Part shown: one piece after another, positions 26,790 to 36,362 of the stretch
Numbering within the stretch: position 1 is the first letter of the stretch
Layout: each line of letters opens with the position of its first letter
Origin: Acetobacteraceae bacterium
GTDB lineage: Bacteria; Pseudomonadota; Alphaproteobacteria; Acetobacterales; Acetobacteraceae
Assembly: GCA_030037665.1 (NCBI GenBank)
Contig: JASHQG010000097.1
Location: 1 to 46,647 of the forward strand
Direction: 5' to 3'
DNA: 46,647 bases
Made by a program: the position numbers and the translations under genes
Notes under the pieces: generated by a model
Told to the model about the DNA's origin: nothing
The model's database searches: none
Seen by the model: only the letters and a program-made list of their open reading frames with translations

Positions 26790-27854
26790 ATGGGCTACAA
26801 GATCGCTGTGATGGGCACGGGCGCGGTGGGCGGCTATGCCGGTGCACACATGGCGCGGGCGGGCGAGGACATCACCTTTATCGATCCCTGGCCCGAACAC
26901 GTCGAGACCATGCGCAGCAAGGGTCTGAAGATCTCCCACATCCGCGACGTGCCGGAATGGAGCACCCCGGTGCGCGCGCTGCACGTCACCGATGCGCAGC
27001 AGCTCGCCAAGGAACAGCCAGTCGACATCGCTTTCGTCTGCATGAAATCCTACGACACGCAATGGGCGGCGCAGCTGATCTCGCAGTATCTGTCGCCGAA
27101 CGGCTTCGTCGTGTCGCTGCAGAACTGCATGAACGAAGAGACAATCGCATCCGTGGTCGGCTGGGGCCGCGTGGTCGGCTGTATTGCCAGTTCCATCACC
27201 GTCGATCTGTGCGAGCCCGGCCATATACGCCGTGCGGCCGGCAAAAGTGGCGACAAGCACACCGTGTTTCGCACCGGCGAAGTGCATGGCCGCATCACCG
27301 ACCGTGTGCAGGAAATCCGCCGTCTCGTCGGCCTGGCGGACTCCGCGCTGGCGACGAGCAATCTTTGGGGCGAGCGCTGGTCGAAGCTGGTGACCAACGC
27401 AATGGCCAATGGCATGTCCGCCAGTACCGGGCTGATCAGCAGGGACATCCTGCGCAATGACGCGCTCCGTCGGTTTGGCGCGCGGCTCGGCAGCGAGGCC
27501 ATCCGTGTCGGTCAGGCGCTTGGCTACGAGTTGGAAGAAATCCACCACATCAACCCGGAGATCATCGCCAAGGCGGGCGAAGGCGACGCGGCGGCGACGC
27601 GCGAATACGATGAACATCGTCTTGCTGAAGTCAGCAAGCAAGGAGGCGGCGAGCATCGCCCGTCAATGGGTCAGGACATGGTGAAGGGAAGGCGCACGGA
27701 GATCGAGTTCCTCAACGGCCTGATCGTGCGAAAGGGCGAAGAGATCGGAATTCGCACGCCGGCGAATGCTGCACTGACGGACATCGTGAAGCGCGTGGAA
27801 AAGGGCGAGTTGAAACCCGATCCGAACCACATCATCGATCTGCGGCTGAACTGA
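26790..27854 (+). CDS. Ketopantoate reductase family protein (2-dehydropantoate 2-reductase-like), paralog 1
   Basis: MGYKIAVMGTGAVGGYAGAHMARAGEDITFID; DIAFVCMKSYDT; NLWGERWSKLVTNAMANGMSASTG. Confidence 0.9.
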   Translation: MGYKIAVMGTGAVGGYAGAHMARAGEDITFIDPWPEHVETMRSKGLKISHIRDVPEWSTPVRALHVTDAQQLAKEQPVDIAFVCMKSYDTQWAAQLISQYLSPNGFVVSLQNCMNEETIASVVGWGRVVGCIASSITVDLCEPGHIRRAAGKSGDKHTVFRTGEVHGRITDRVQEIRRLVGLADSALATSNLWGERWSKLVTNAMANGMSASTGLISRDILRNDALRRFGARLGSEAIRVGQALGYELEEIHHINPEIIAKAGEGDAAATREYDEHRLAEVSKQGGGEHRPSMGQDMVKGRRTEIEFLNGLIVRKGEEIGIRTPANAALTDIVKRVEKGELKPDPNHIIDLRLN

Positions 27855-28449
27855 CATTCAGTTCGGGCGGCCGCCGCGCGCGGGGTCGTATTGTGACGAC
27901 CACCGCGTCTCTCCGGTCGCACGGAATGGCGCTGTCACATCGTGCGCCGGACTCGCGGTGGAGCAGCGATCCTGTTCCGCGAGAGCGATGCTCGTTCTGC
28001 AAGGAAGGGTGCCTTGGCTGGCGGCGTTCTCAATCCGGGTGGCATCGGTGAGGCACCACTGTTCGACCGTGGTCATTCCGCAGAGGGATGGCCGAAGGCG
28101 TAATCACGACGTGCCGGTTGGACATCGCATAGAATAGACCGCATCAGATCCGGCCAACGAGAAGACACCATCGGGCGGCTGCAGGGCGGTCGAAGGTAAC
28201 GGCCTGAACGCCTCCCGCGGGTGAAAATGCCACGCACGTCTGAGTTGGTGATACGCCGTTCGCGAAACACCGCAAAGCCGCACCGCAGCGGCTTGATCGC
28301 AATCATGAACGTATCGCGCCAGGGGAGTAGTACGGTCTGGCCGGACCACACAGCGTGCTCTGCTGGCAAATGGTGGTCATGAAGGGCGTCGGCGTCCGGA
28401 TCGTGAACGGGCTCTATGGTGCGTCACCTTCGCATGCGATTGCAGCTTA

Positions 28450-28680
28450 CTACTCCGGATCACGTTCTGTGAGTGGCCCGCTCCTGTGCTTGGCGCGACG
28501 ATCCCAATGATCCGCGCGAGCTCTCTCCAGCTTCACCGATTTCATCACTTTGGAACGATAGAGCGGATTACGCAGCAGCTCGCGCGCTTCAGGATCACGC
28601 CGGATAATCTTGCGCGGTCGTTTCATTCGGAACTCTCTGATGCGTTCGTCGGGTGGAGTGCGTTTCGGGTAAAGTTTCAA
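28450..28680 (-). CDS. Small basic hypothetical protein
   Basis: MKLYPKRTPPDERIREFRMKRPRKIIRRDPEARELLRNPLYRSKVMKSVKLERARADHWDRRAKHRSGPLTERDPE. Confidence 0.5.
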   Translation of the reverse strand: MKLYPKRTPPDERIREFRMKRPRKIIRRDPEARELLRNPLYRSKVMKSVKLERARADHWDRRAKHRSGPLTERDPE

Positions 28681-28919
28681 TTATTTCCAAATTGGCATAG
28701 GAAGCTGTTCGCGCACGAACAGCCGTGACAGAAGCTTGACACACCGCTTCTGCGAGCGCATATACGCGGCGTCGTCAACAATCAGGAGGTGCATGAACAG
28801 CATGACTCCACCCGGGATGTTCGGGGTTGTCGACCAGCTTGGCATCGGCAGTGATCCCCAGCAGTCCAAGCATTAGCCGGGCGTATCGAGCCCGAGCGCG
28901 AAGTTGATCTTCGCATTTT

Positions 28920-28957
28920 GACCCCCGTTCAAACGCGAAAGGCGTGCGGGGGTCTTT
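28920..28957. terminator. Hairpin gacccccg...cgggggtc followed by ttt
   Basis: Perfect 8-bp outer stem (28920-28927/28947-28954) with inner acgc/gcgt stem closing a gaaag loop. Confidence 0.45.
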
Positions 28958-28979
28958 GCGTGTCTAGCGCCCCACTTTG

Positions 28980-29303
28980 TCATAGCCAGGGATTTCGCAA
29001 TTCAACCGGCATCGTGCCCTCTGCCACGGCCGGTCGTGCTTTGCGCTCCGCAGCCATGCGCACCCGCAGATTGTGCGCCGCGATGTTCAGCGCGTTCACA
29101 TCCAGCGCCACGTTTGCAAACCGGCGGTGAATCGCGCGGATGATCCCCAGCGGCGCAAACGGCGACACTAAGGTAAGCAGCGCCTGCAGTGCCGTCACAC
29201 GGGCGTACAGTACGTAGCCACGAAACAGCAACCGCCGGTACGCGACGTAACTCTCCGGTTCCGGCGCGCCGGCTGGTGCGCGCGGGGCGGCTGGGCTGGT
29301 CAT
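28980..29303 (-). CDS. Hypothetical protein
   Basis: MTSPAAPRAPAGAPEPESYVAYRRLLFRGYVLYARVTALQALLTLVSPFAPLGIIRAIHRRFANVALDVNALNIAAHNLRVRM. Confidence 0.55.
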   Translation of the reverse strand: MTSPAAPRAPAGAPEPESYVAYRRLLFRGYVLYARVTALQALLTLVSPFAPLGIIRAIHRRFANVALDVNALNIAAHNLRVRMAAERKARPAVAEGTMPVELRNPWL

Positions 29304-29438
29304 GACGGCCTCCGGCCGGGGGGGTCCCGCACGCGACGGGTGCGCGACAAAGGCTAGCATTGTGTTAACAAGAGCCCAAACTCTGCCCTTGGTCAGCCGA
29401 TTCGCCGCGATCACGTTTCCGCCCATATCAATCGAAGG

Positions 29439-30773
29439 ATGATGCAGATGGCTGCACATTTCGACCTGCTGATCCGCAACGGCACCTGCGTGTTGCCCTG
29501 GGGTCTGGAAGCGACGGATGTGGGCGTGCGCGACGGGTGGATCGTGGCGTTGGGCGTGGCTGCCGAAGCGACCGCCGAGCAGGTGATCGACGCGCGTGGC
29601 CTGCACGTGCTGCCCGGGCTGATCGATCCGCACGTGCATCTGCGCGATCCGGGCGACAAGGCAGTGGAGAGCATCCCCACTGGCACCCGTGCCGCCGTGC
29701 TGGGCGGGCTTGCCGCGGTATTCGACATGCCCAACACGGCACCATCGATCACCGACGTCGACAAGCTCGCGTGGAAACAGGAATACGCCGCGCGCGAGGC
29801 CTGGTGCGACATGGGCCTCTATGTCGGTGGCACCAAGCAGAACATTCCCGAGCTGGCGAGGCTGGAACTCGGCCGCGGCGTTTGCGGCATCAAGATCTTC
29901 GCGGGCAGCTCAACCGGAGACCTCCTGGTGGAGGACGATGAGCATCTGGAGCGCGTTATGCGCTCCGGCCGCCGCCGCATCGCCTATCATTCCGAGGACG
30001 AATACCGGCTGCAGGACCGTAAGCACATGTTCCATCGCGGTGACGCGCATCGCCGTCACATGGAATGGCGCGACGCGGAATGTGCCTTCCTTGGCACGCG
30101 ACGGCTGATGGCGCTGGCCCGCGCGACGGGGCGGCCGGCGCATATTCTCCACGTCTCCACCGCTGAAGAACTCGACTACCTGAAGGGCTTCCGGGACATC
30201 GCCACCTGCGAGGTGCTGGTCAACCATCTCACCCAGGTCGCGCCCGACTGCTATGACCGGCTGGAGGGATTCGGCGTGATGAATCCGCCGATCCGCGGCC
30301 CTGAAGTACAAGAGGCATGCTGGCGGGCCATCAACGACGGCACGGTGGACACCGTCGGCTCCGATCACGCGCCACATTCGCGCGAGAAAAAGCTGCTGCC
30401 CTGGCCGGATTGCCCCGCGGGCCTCACAGGCGTGCAGACGATCGTTCCGGTCATGCTGAACCATGTCAACGCGGGACGCCTGCCGCTGACGCGGCTGGTC
30501 GACCTGCTGTGCGCCGGCCCGGCCAGGGTCTATGGCATGGTCGGCAAGGGCCGGCTGGCCGCCGGCTACGATGCCGACTTCACGCTCGTCGACATGAAGA
30601 AGCAGCGCCGGATCGAGGAATCCTGGATTGTCTCGCCCTGCGGCTGGACGCCGTTTGCCGGAATGGACATCACTGGCTGGCCCGTCGCCACGATCATTCG
30701 CGGCCGCACGGTGATGCGAGAGGATGAAGTGCTCGGCACGCCGCGCGGGAGGCTGGTGAAGTTCATCGGCTGA
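29439..30773 (+). CDS. Dihydroorotase / cyclic amidohydrolase family
   Basis: DARGLHVLPGLIDPHVHLRDPGDKAVESIPTGTRAAVLGGLAAVFDMPNTAPSITD; VGSDHAPHSREKK. Confidence 0.93.
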   Translation: MMQMAAHFDLLIRNGTCVLPWGLEATDVGVRDGWIVALGVAAEATAEQVIDARGLHVLPGLIDPHVHLRDPGDKAVESIPTGTRAAVLGGLAAVFDMPNTAPSITDVDKLAWKQEYAAREAWCDMGLYVGGTKQNIPELARLELGRGVCGIKIFAGSSTGDLLVEDDEHLERVMRSGRRRIAYHSEDEYRLQDRKHMFHRGDAHRRHMEWRDAECAFLGTRRLMALARATGRPAHILHVSTAEELDYLKGFRDIATCEVLVNHLTQVAPDCYDRLEGFGVMNPPIRGPEVQEACWRAINDGTVDTVGSDHAPHSREKKLLPWPDCPAGLTGVQTIVPVMLNHVNAGRLPLTRLVDLLCAGPARVYGMVGKGRLAAGYDADFTLVDMKKQRRIEESWIVSPCGWTPFAGMDITGWPVATIIRGRTVMREDEVLGTPRGRLVKFIG

Positions 30774-31215
30774 CGCTGCGGTCCGATCCGCGACGCCGCT
30801 CACGTCGGTCGCAACACGGAGCGTTTGTGTCGCGCATGCACTGCCGGCGCGACCGCCGGCAACACAATGCGGATGAAAGCGTGGCTGGGCACGCCGTCAG
30901 CCGGTGCATTGCGTGTGGCAGCTGATTCATTCCAGGCAGTGAGAGGCTGGCCGCACTGACCGGTTGCCCTCACTCAGACGGCAGGACGCCGGCCCCATGC
31001 CACTCACGCGAAGCCGCAGTGTTCGGTCTACGGAACATTGCCGGCGACACGGTTCGCGTCGCGCGCGACACCAGCTGCGTCATGCCTCGGAACGCCGGTC
31101 GTCCGGCCCGCTCGGCGTCCATGCGTCGGCAGGAGCGCGCGCAGTCTGTCCGCTCCGGCCGTCCGGCAAACCGCCCAGAGATACGGCATATCAGGACTGA
31201 CCACGCCGTCGAGGC

Positions 31216-31283
31216 GGCATGCCCTGCCGCTGCACGCAGGGCATGCCTTCAGGACCGGCCATGGCGTGCCGGCTTGCCGGCAC
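31216..31283. other. Tandem hairpins in a long intergenic region
   Basis: ggcatgccctgc-cgctgcac-gcagggcatgcc (31216-31247, 12-bp perfect stem) and gtgccgg-cttg-ccggcac (31266-31283, 7-bp perfect stem). Confidence 0.5.
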
Positions 31284-31364
31284 GGGCCGGGGTGAACGCC
31301 GCGTTTGCGCCGGTTTGCCGCCGCGTCCCGCCGCCGCTATGGTCCGCCGCCCACCGCACCAGGC

Positions 31365-32045
31365 ATGAATCGGACGAGACACGACGTGGTCGATATCTTC
31401 GACGAAATTAACGAAGAACTTCGCGCTGAGCGTACCCAGGAATTTCTCAAGCGCTACGCTGGCGTGATCCTCGCGACCGTGATGCTGATCGTGGTCGCTG
31501 CCGCCGGATGGGAAGCATGGCGCTGGTGGCAGGCGAAGCAGGACCGCGTCGCCGCCGAGAAATTCCTCGCCGCGACGACCATCGCCGAAGGCGGTAAATC
31601 TGATGCAGCGTCCCGCAAGATCGCGATCGCCGACTTCAGCGCCATCGCCGCTACCGCACCCGAGGGTTATCGCACCCTCGCCCGGCTGTACTCTGCGGCG
31701 CTGCAAGCGCAGTCGGGTGATCTCGCTGGCGCCGAGCAGCAGTGGAATGCGGTCGCCACCGACCCGAATGCCGAGCACCTGATGCGCGACCTTGCCAATC
31801 TGCTCTGGGCAGAACATCAAATCGACACCGCCGATCCGTCGCTGCTGGCCGCGCGGCTGAAGGCATTGGCCGAGCCCGGCAACCCCTGGCGCCCGCTGGC
31901 CGAGGAGCAACTCGCACTGCTTGATCTGCGTCAGGGCAAGACCGCGGCGGCAAAGACGACGCTCACCCAGTTGGCAGAGGACCTGACCGCTCCGTCGGGC
32001 GTGCGCGGGCGGGCTGTCGCATTGCTCGAACGGCTTGGTGGCTGA
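31365..32045 (+). CDS. YfgM-like TPR membrane protein
   Basis: VVDIFDEINEELRAERTQEFLKRYAGVILATVMLIVVAAAGWEAWRWWQAKQ; upstream of bamB-der. Confidence 0.85.
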   Translation: MNRTRHDVVDIFDEINEELRAERTQEFLKRYAGVILATVMLIVVAAAGWEAWRWWQAKQDRVAAEKFLAATTIAEGGKSDAASRKIAIADFSAIAATAPEGYRTLARLYSAALQAQSGDLAGAEQQWNAVATDPNAEHLMRDLANLLWAEHQIDTADPSLLAARLKALAEPGNPWRPLAEEQLALLDLRQGKTAAAKTTLTQLAEDLTAPSGVRGRAVALLERLGG

Positions 32046-32050
32046 GGGCA

Positions 32051-33391
32051 ATGACGCAGCATATCCGGTCGCCGCTTCTGGCCCGGCGTGCGGCTCTGCT
32101 GGCGCCGTTGGCGCTGGCGGGCTGCGATACGATCGAGGGGTGGTTCACCACTAACAAGAAGCCACTGCCCGGCAAGCGAGAGCTGGTCATCAGCGGTCGC
32201 AACGGTCTGTTGCCCAGTCCGGGCGCGCCCAGGGTGTCGCTGCCGCCGCCGGTGCGCAACGCCGGATGGCCGCAGGCTGGCGGCAATCCGGCGCATCTGA
32301 TGGGTCACCTCCAGGCGAACGCGAATCTGACTGAGGCATGGCGGGCCGATATCGGCAGCGGCGGCGGCTATCGGCGCGTCATTCTCGCCCAGCCGGTGGT
32401 GTCCGCCGGCCGGGTGTTCGCAATGGACTCCGCCGGCGTGGTCACCGCGTTCCAGCTGAGCAACGGCGAGCGAATCTGGCGGGCCAAGACCCGTCGCAGC
32501 GATGACGACAGCACCAATGTCGGTGGCGGATTGGCCGAGGCGAACGGCGTTCTCTACGCAGTCAACGGCCTTGCCAATCTCGTCGCGTTCGACGCGGCCA
32601 CCGGCACCGTGAAATGGCGGCGCGACATCGACGCGCCGGCCCGGTCCGCTCCGACCGTTGTCGAGGGCCGCTTGTTCTGTCTCACCATCGACGACCGGTT
32701 GCTGGCGTTAACGACGACCAGCGGTCGGCAGATCTGGCAGTACCAGGCGAGCAACGCGACCACCGCCATGCTGGGTCAACCGGCGCCGGCCTATGCCAAC
32801 GGGCTGCTTGTCGCCGGGTTCGCGTCGGGCGACCTCGCCTGTCTGCGTGCGGATACGGGTACGGTGCTCTGGACAGACAACCTGGCGACCGAAACCGGTC
32901 CCGCCAGCCTGGCCAATTTCACCTCGATCCGGGGCCGTCCGGTGATTGCCAATGACCTGGTCCTGGCGATCGGAGCTGGTGGAGAGGCGGTCGGCATCGA
33001 TCTGCCGAGCGGGCGGCGTCTGTGGGAGCGTAGTATCGCGAGCGTGAACAGTCCGTGGGTTGCCGGCAATTGGATGTTCGTTGTCTCAGCCGACCAGAAG
33101 ATGGCGGCAATTTCCACGTCCGACGGACTGATCGCCTGGGCCGTCCAGCTCCCGGAATGGAACAATCCTGCGAAGCAAAAAAATGCGATCTCCTGGTTCG
33201 GGCCGGTGCTGCTGCGTGACCGGCTCGTCGTTGCGGGGACGAGCAAAGACGCGCTTTCGGTCAGCCCCTATACCGGCAGAATTCTCAGCCGGCAGAAGTT
33301 GTCGGCCGCCGCGGCGCCGCTGGAACCCGTCGTCGCCGATGGGACGCTCTTGATCGTCTCCGACGACGGCAGGTTGCTCGCGCTACGCTGA
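32051..33391 (+). CDS. bamB: PQQ-like beta-propeller outer membrane assembly protein BamB
   Basis: ALLAPLALAGCDTIEGWF lipobox; repeats such as LVAFDAATGTVKWRRDI, LLALTTTSGRQIWQYQA; adjacent to der. Confidence 0.88.
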   Translation: MTQHIRSPLLARRAALLAPLALAGCDTIEGWFTTNKKPLPGKRELVISGRNGLLPSPGAPRVSLPPPVRNAGWPQAGGNPAHLMGHLQANANLTEAWRADIGSGGGYRRVILAQPVVSAGRVFAMDSAGVVTAFQLSNGERIWRAKTRRSDDDSTNVGGGLAEANGVLYAVNGLANLVAFDAATGTVKWRRDIDAPARSAPTVVEGRLFCLTIDDRLLALTTTSGRQIWQYQASNATTAMLGQPAPAYANGLLVAGFASGDLACLRADTGTVLWTDNLATETGPASLANFTSIRGRPVIANDLVLAIGAGGEAVGIDLPSGRRLWERSIASVNSPWVAGNWMFVVSADQKMAAISTSDGLIAWAVQLPEWNNPAKQKNAISWFGPVLLRDRLVVAGTSKDALSVSPYTGRILSRQKLSAAAAPLEPVVADGTLLIVSDDGRLLALR

Positions 33392-33398
33392 GCCGCCC

Positions 33399-34739
33399 AT
33401 GCCGCCGACGGTTGTCATCACCGGCCGCCCCAACGTTGGCAAGTCCACGCTGTTCAACCGCCTCGCCGGGCGGCGTGCCGCACTGGTTGCTGACACGCCC
33501 GGTGTCACCCGTGACCGCAAGGAGACCGAAGCGAGGCTGCGTGGCAGAACCGTGCGCCTGATCGATACGGCAGGTCTCGAGGAGGCGCCGCCGGAGACGC
33601 TGGCAGGCAGGCTGCATGCCGGCGCGGCGGCGGCCGTCGCCCAGGCCGACCTCGTCGTGTTCGTCATTGACGCCCGCGACGGCATGACACCGGCCGACCG
33701 GCACTTTGCGCGCTGGCTGCGCCGCCAGGACCGGCCGGTGCTGCTGGTGGCAAACAAGGCGGAAGGGCGGCTGAGCAACTCCGCGGTGCTGGAAGGCTTC
33801 GAACTCGGCCTGGGCGATCCCGTCGCGGTGTCGGCAGAGCATGGCGAGGGCATCGCCGATCTCATGCTTGAGATCGCCGACCGGCTGCCGAGCGATGACG
33901 CCGCGGCCGAAGGGGAAGCAGCAGAGCGCCCCTTGCGGTTGGCTGTTGTCGGCCGGCCGAATGCTGGCAAGTCGACGCTGATCAACCGCCTGCTGGGCGA
34001 GGAACGGATGATCACGGGCCCGGAGCCGGGCCTGACACGCGATGCCATATCCGTGCCGCTGCACGACGCCGAGGGCCATCCCATCGAACTGGTCGACACG
34101 GCAGGCCTGCGTCGCCGCGCACGCGTCGAGTCGCTGCTCGAGAAGATGTCGGTCAGCGCCGCGATCGAGGCGCTGAAGATGGCAGAGGTGGTCGCGCTGA
34201 TGGTCGATGCGACCGAAGGTCTGCACGACCAGGACCTGCAGATTGCTCGCCTGATCGATCGTGAGGGCCGCGCCTCTGTCATCGCGCTGAACAAGTGGGA
34301 TGCGGTGACCGACCGCTCGGCCGCGCGACGGGCGCTGCACGATCGCCTGGAGGCGAGCCTGGCGCAGATGAAAGGCATCGAGGTGGTGCCGCTGTCCGCT
34401 TTGACCGGTGCGGGTGTGGAACGTCTGCTCCCGGCGGTGCGCCGCGCCCACGCTGTCTGGAACACGCGGCTGCCGACCGCAGCGCTGAATCGCTGGTTCG
34501 AGCAAGCACTGACGCGCCATCCGCCGCCTCTGGTGGACGGACGGCGGCTTCGGCTACGCTACATCACCCAGCCGAAGGCGCGCCCGCCAACATTTCTTGC
34601 ATTCGGCACGCGCGCCGAACGCATTCCCGAAGACTATCAACGCTACTTGACCAACAGCCTGCGCGAGACGTTCAGCTTGCCAGGAACGCCGATACGCCTG
34701 CAGTTGCGCGGAACGAAGAATCCGTATGTAACGGATTGA
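33399..34739 (+). CDS. der: Ribosome biogenesis GTPase Der
   Basis: Two GTPase domains: VVITGRPNVGKSTLFNRLAG...DTPGVTRDRKE and LAVVGRPNAGKSTLINRLLGEERMITGPEPGLTRDAI...DTAGLRRRARV. Confidence 0.97.
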   Translation: MPPTVVITGRPNVGKSTLFNRLAGRRAALVADTPGVTRDRKETEARLRGRTVRLIDTAGLEEAPPETLAGRLHAGAAAAVAQADLVVFVIDARDGMTPADRHFARWLRRQDRPVLLVANKAEGRLSNSAVLEGFELGLGDPVAVSAEHGEGIADLMLEIADRLPSDDAAAEGEAAERPLRLAVVGRPNAGKSTLINRLLGEERMITGPEPGLTRDAISVPLHDAEGHPIELVDTAGLRRRARVESLLEKMSVSAAIEALKMAEVVALMVDATEGLHDQDLQIARLIDREGRASVIALNKWDAVTDRSAARRALHDRLEASLAQMKGIEVVPLSALTGAGVERLLPAVRRAHAVWNTRLPTAALNRWFEQALTRHPPPLVDGRRLRLRYITQPKARPPTFLAFGTRAERIPEDYQRYLTNSLRETFSLPGTPIRLQLRGTKNPYVTD

Positions 34740-34773
34740 TCGTCGCTGCCGGATCGAACGGAGAGCCTGTCGT

Positions 34774-35904
34774 TCAGTCGGCCCCCAAATATTGAGACCT
34801 CAGATCGTCCCACCACTGAGTCGCAAGGATATGCAGCATCGTGCGATCGATTGATACACGCAAAGGGCTGCCGACCGGCAGAGCAATCGCATAGTTTTGC
34901 TGGTCGAAATTGGCATCGAGGACTTCGAGTGAATCGGCGTAGCCCGCGTGCACGAACCACGACATCTGAGGCTTGTCGAAGACGAAAGCGTCCACAGCCC
35001 CATCGTTGACCGCTTTCAGGCCGGCCTCCGGATTTGGAAAAGCCCGAAATTTTATTCCCCTGGCTAAGAGGTAATCCACCGCGGCAGTGTGCGCAGCGGT
35101 TCCGACGCGGACGGCATACAAATCCTGAACACCACGAACATAGCCCTCCAGTTGATAGGTCGTGAAGTACGTGGTGAGACCAGCTGTGAAGACGGCAACC
35201 GACGTTACAGCCACGACCAACCATGTGACCGCGATGATGCGTCCCGGCAGGGTTGTTGGTCCTTTCTCCGGCATGGTCTGGGTCAGAGTGCGGGCAGACC
35301 ACAACAGGCTGCTGCCGAACCCTTCTTTCACACCGCCGCCGAAATGCTCAGTATGACGGCGCTCGAGTAACCAGATGATGAATCCGACCAGGATCACCGC
35401 CGCAACCAACAAACCAAGCATCTCCAGGAACCGGACCGAGAACAGGCCTTCTGCCAGCCTCAACCAGTCGAAAACGGAAAGTCTCCTGACCGCGATACCG
35501 AGGCCAGTTGAGTAATACGGTTGAGAAAAATCGACGCTGTCGTCGCGTCCTGCCGTGACGGTGATCGCGGCAATAGCACCGTCAAGCCTGTGCGCAGCCG
35601 TTCCATTGATGAGTTCATCGAGGCTGACCTCCTTAAAGCGGTACTTCAGATGCAGGTCATCGGCGATCCGCCGCCAGAGCTCGATGCTGATCCCCGACCA
35701 CGCGCCGTCGTCCGACTTCATTGCGAACGGCGGCGAAATTTTTGTGCCGATGACCATGACATGGTCCGTTCCACCGACGAACCCCTGCGCGTCGGCGAAT
35801 GACGTCCCGAGGAAGCTGCCCAGGAGCCCTATGAGGCAGACGGTCCGTGCGAGCTGCCGCCAACCCATCACCGGTTGGACCACCGGGCGACAGCAACCCC
35901 GCAA
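34774..35904 (-). CDS. Prokaryotic ionotropic glutamate receptor-like protein (split periplasmic binding domain with two-TM pore domain)
   Basis: S1 VMVIGTKISPPFAMKSDDGAWSGISIELWRRIA; FLEMLGLLVAAVILVGFIIWLLERRH TM; WSARTLTQTMPEKGPTT re-entrant region; IIAVTWLVVAVTSVAVFTAGLTTYFTTYQLE TM; S2 VRGVQDLYAVRVGT...VDAFVFDKPQMSWFV. Confidence 0.85.
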   Translation of the reverse strand: MRGCCRPVVQPVMGWRQLARTVCLIGLLGSFLGTSFADAQGFVGGTDHVMVIGTKISPPFAMKSDDGAWSGISIELWRRIADDLHLKYRFKEVSLDELINGTAAHRLDGAIAAITVTAGRDDSVDFSQPYYSTGLGIAVRRLSVFDWLRLAEGLFSVRFLEMLGLLVAAVILVGFIIWLLERRHTEHFGGGVKEGFGSSLLWSARTLTQTMPEKGPTTLPGRIIAVTWLVVAVTSVAVFTAGLTTYFTTYQLEGYVRGVQDLYAVRVGTAAHTAAVDYLLARGIKFRAFPNPEAGLKAVNDGAVDAFVFDKPQMSWFVHAGYADSLEVLDANFDQQNYAIALPVGSPLRVSIDRTMLHILATQWWDDLRSQYLGAD

Positions 35905-36178
35905 CTAGCCGGCCCGCAACAAGCCGGGTGCCGATCGTGCGTGGCGGCGGGCGCACCGAGTGGCGATGGGCGTCCTGCAAACACTGCCGACCCGTCGCGC
36001 ATCGTGTCGTTTGCATAGCGTCGTCCGCCGCGCCGATACCTCCGGTGCGTGAGGCCGGTCCACGCCACGTCATCGCTCCTGTCGCGTTTGCAGGCACAAG
36101 AGAATCGCATCTCCGGGGCTCACGCAACCACGACGCAACAGTCGCCCTTGGCGTTTCGCCCCACGATATCGGCGGGTC

Positions 36179-36226
36179 GGCCAGGGTAGAGGGGGGCCAG
36201 GGTAGAGGGGGGCCAGGGTAGACGGG
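36179..36226. repeat. 16-bp tandem repeat, three copies
   Basis: ggccagggtagagggg x2 then ggccagggtagacggg. Confidence 0.85.
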
Positions 36227-36362
36227 GTGTGGCCGCCCTCACTCCGGTGAACGGTGCCGCCTGCGACGGCGGCGGCGCGGTGATTCTTCCGCTTTCCGTC
36301 GACGGTCCACTCGCTCGGCGGATGCGACAAACCGCCGGCTTACAGCCAGGTATCCATTCATT

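Noticed and set aside
33285-34520. 411-aa minus-strand ORF (and overlapping 360-aa ORF)
   Set aside because: Antisense to der; low-complexity Arg/Ser/Ala composition and no recognisable motif.
36179-36226. Possible CRISPR-like repeat
   Set aside because: Adjacent 16-bp units with no spacers; simple tandem repeat.
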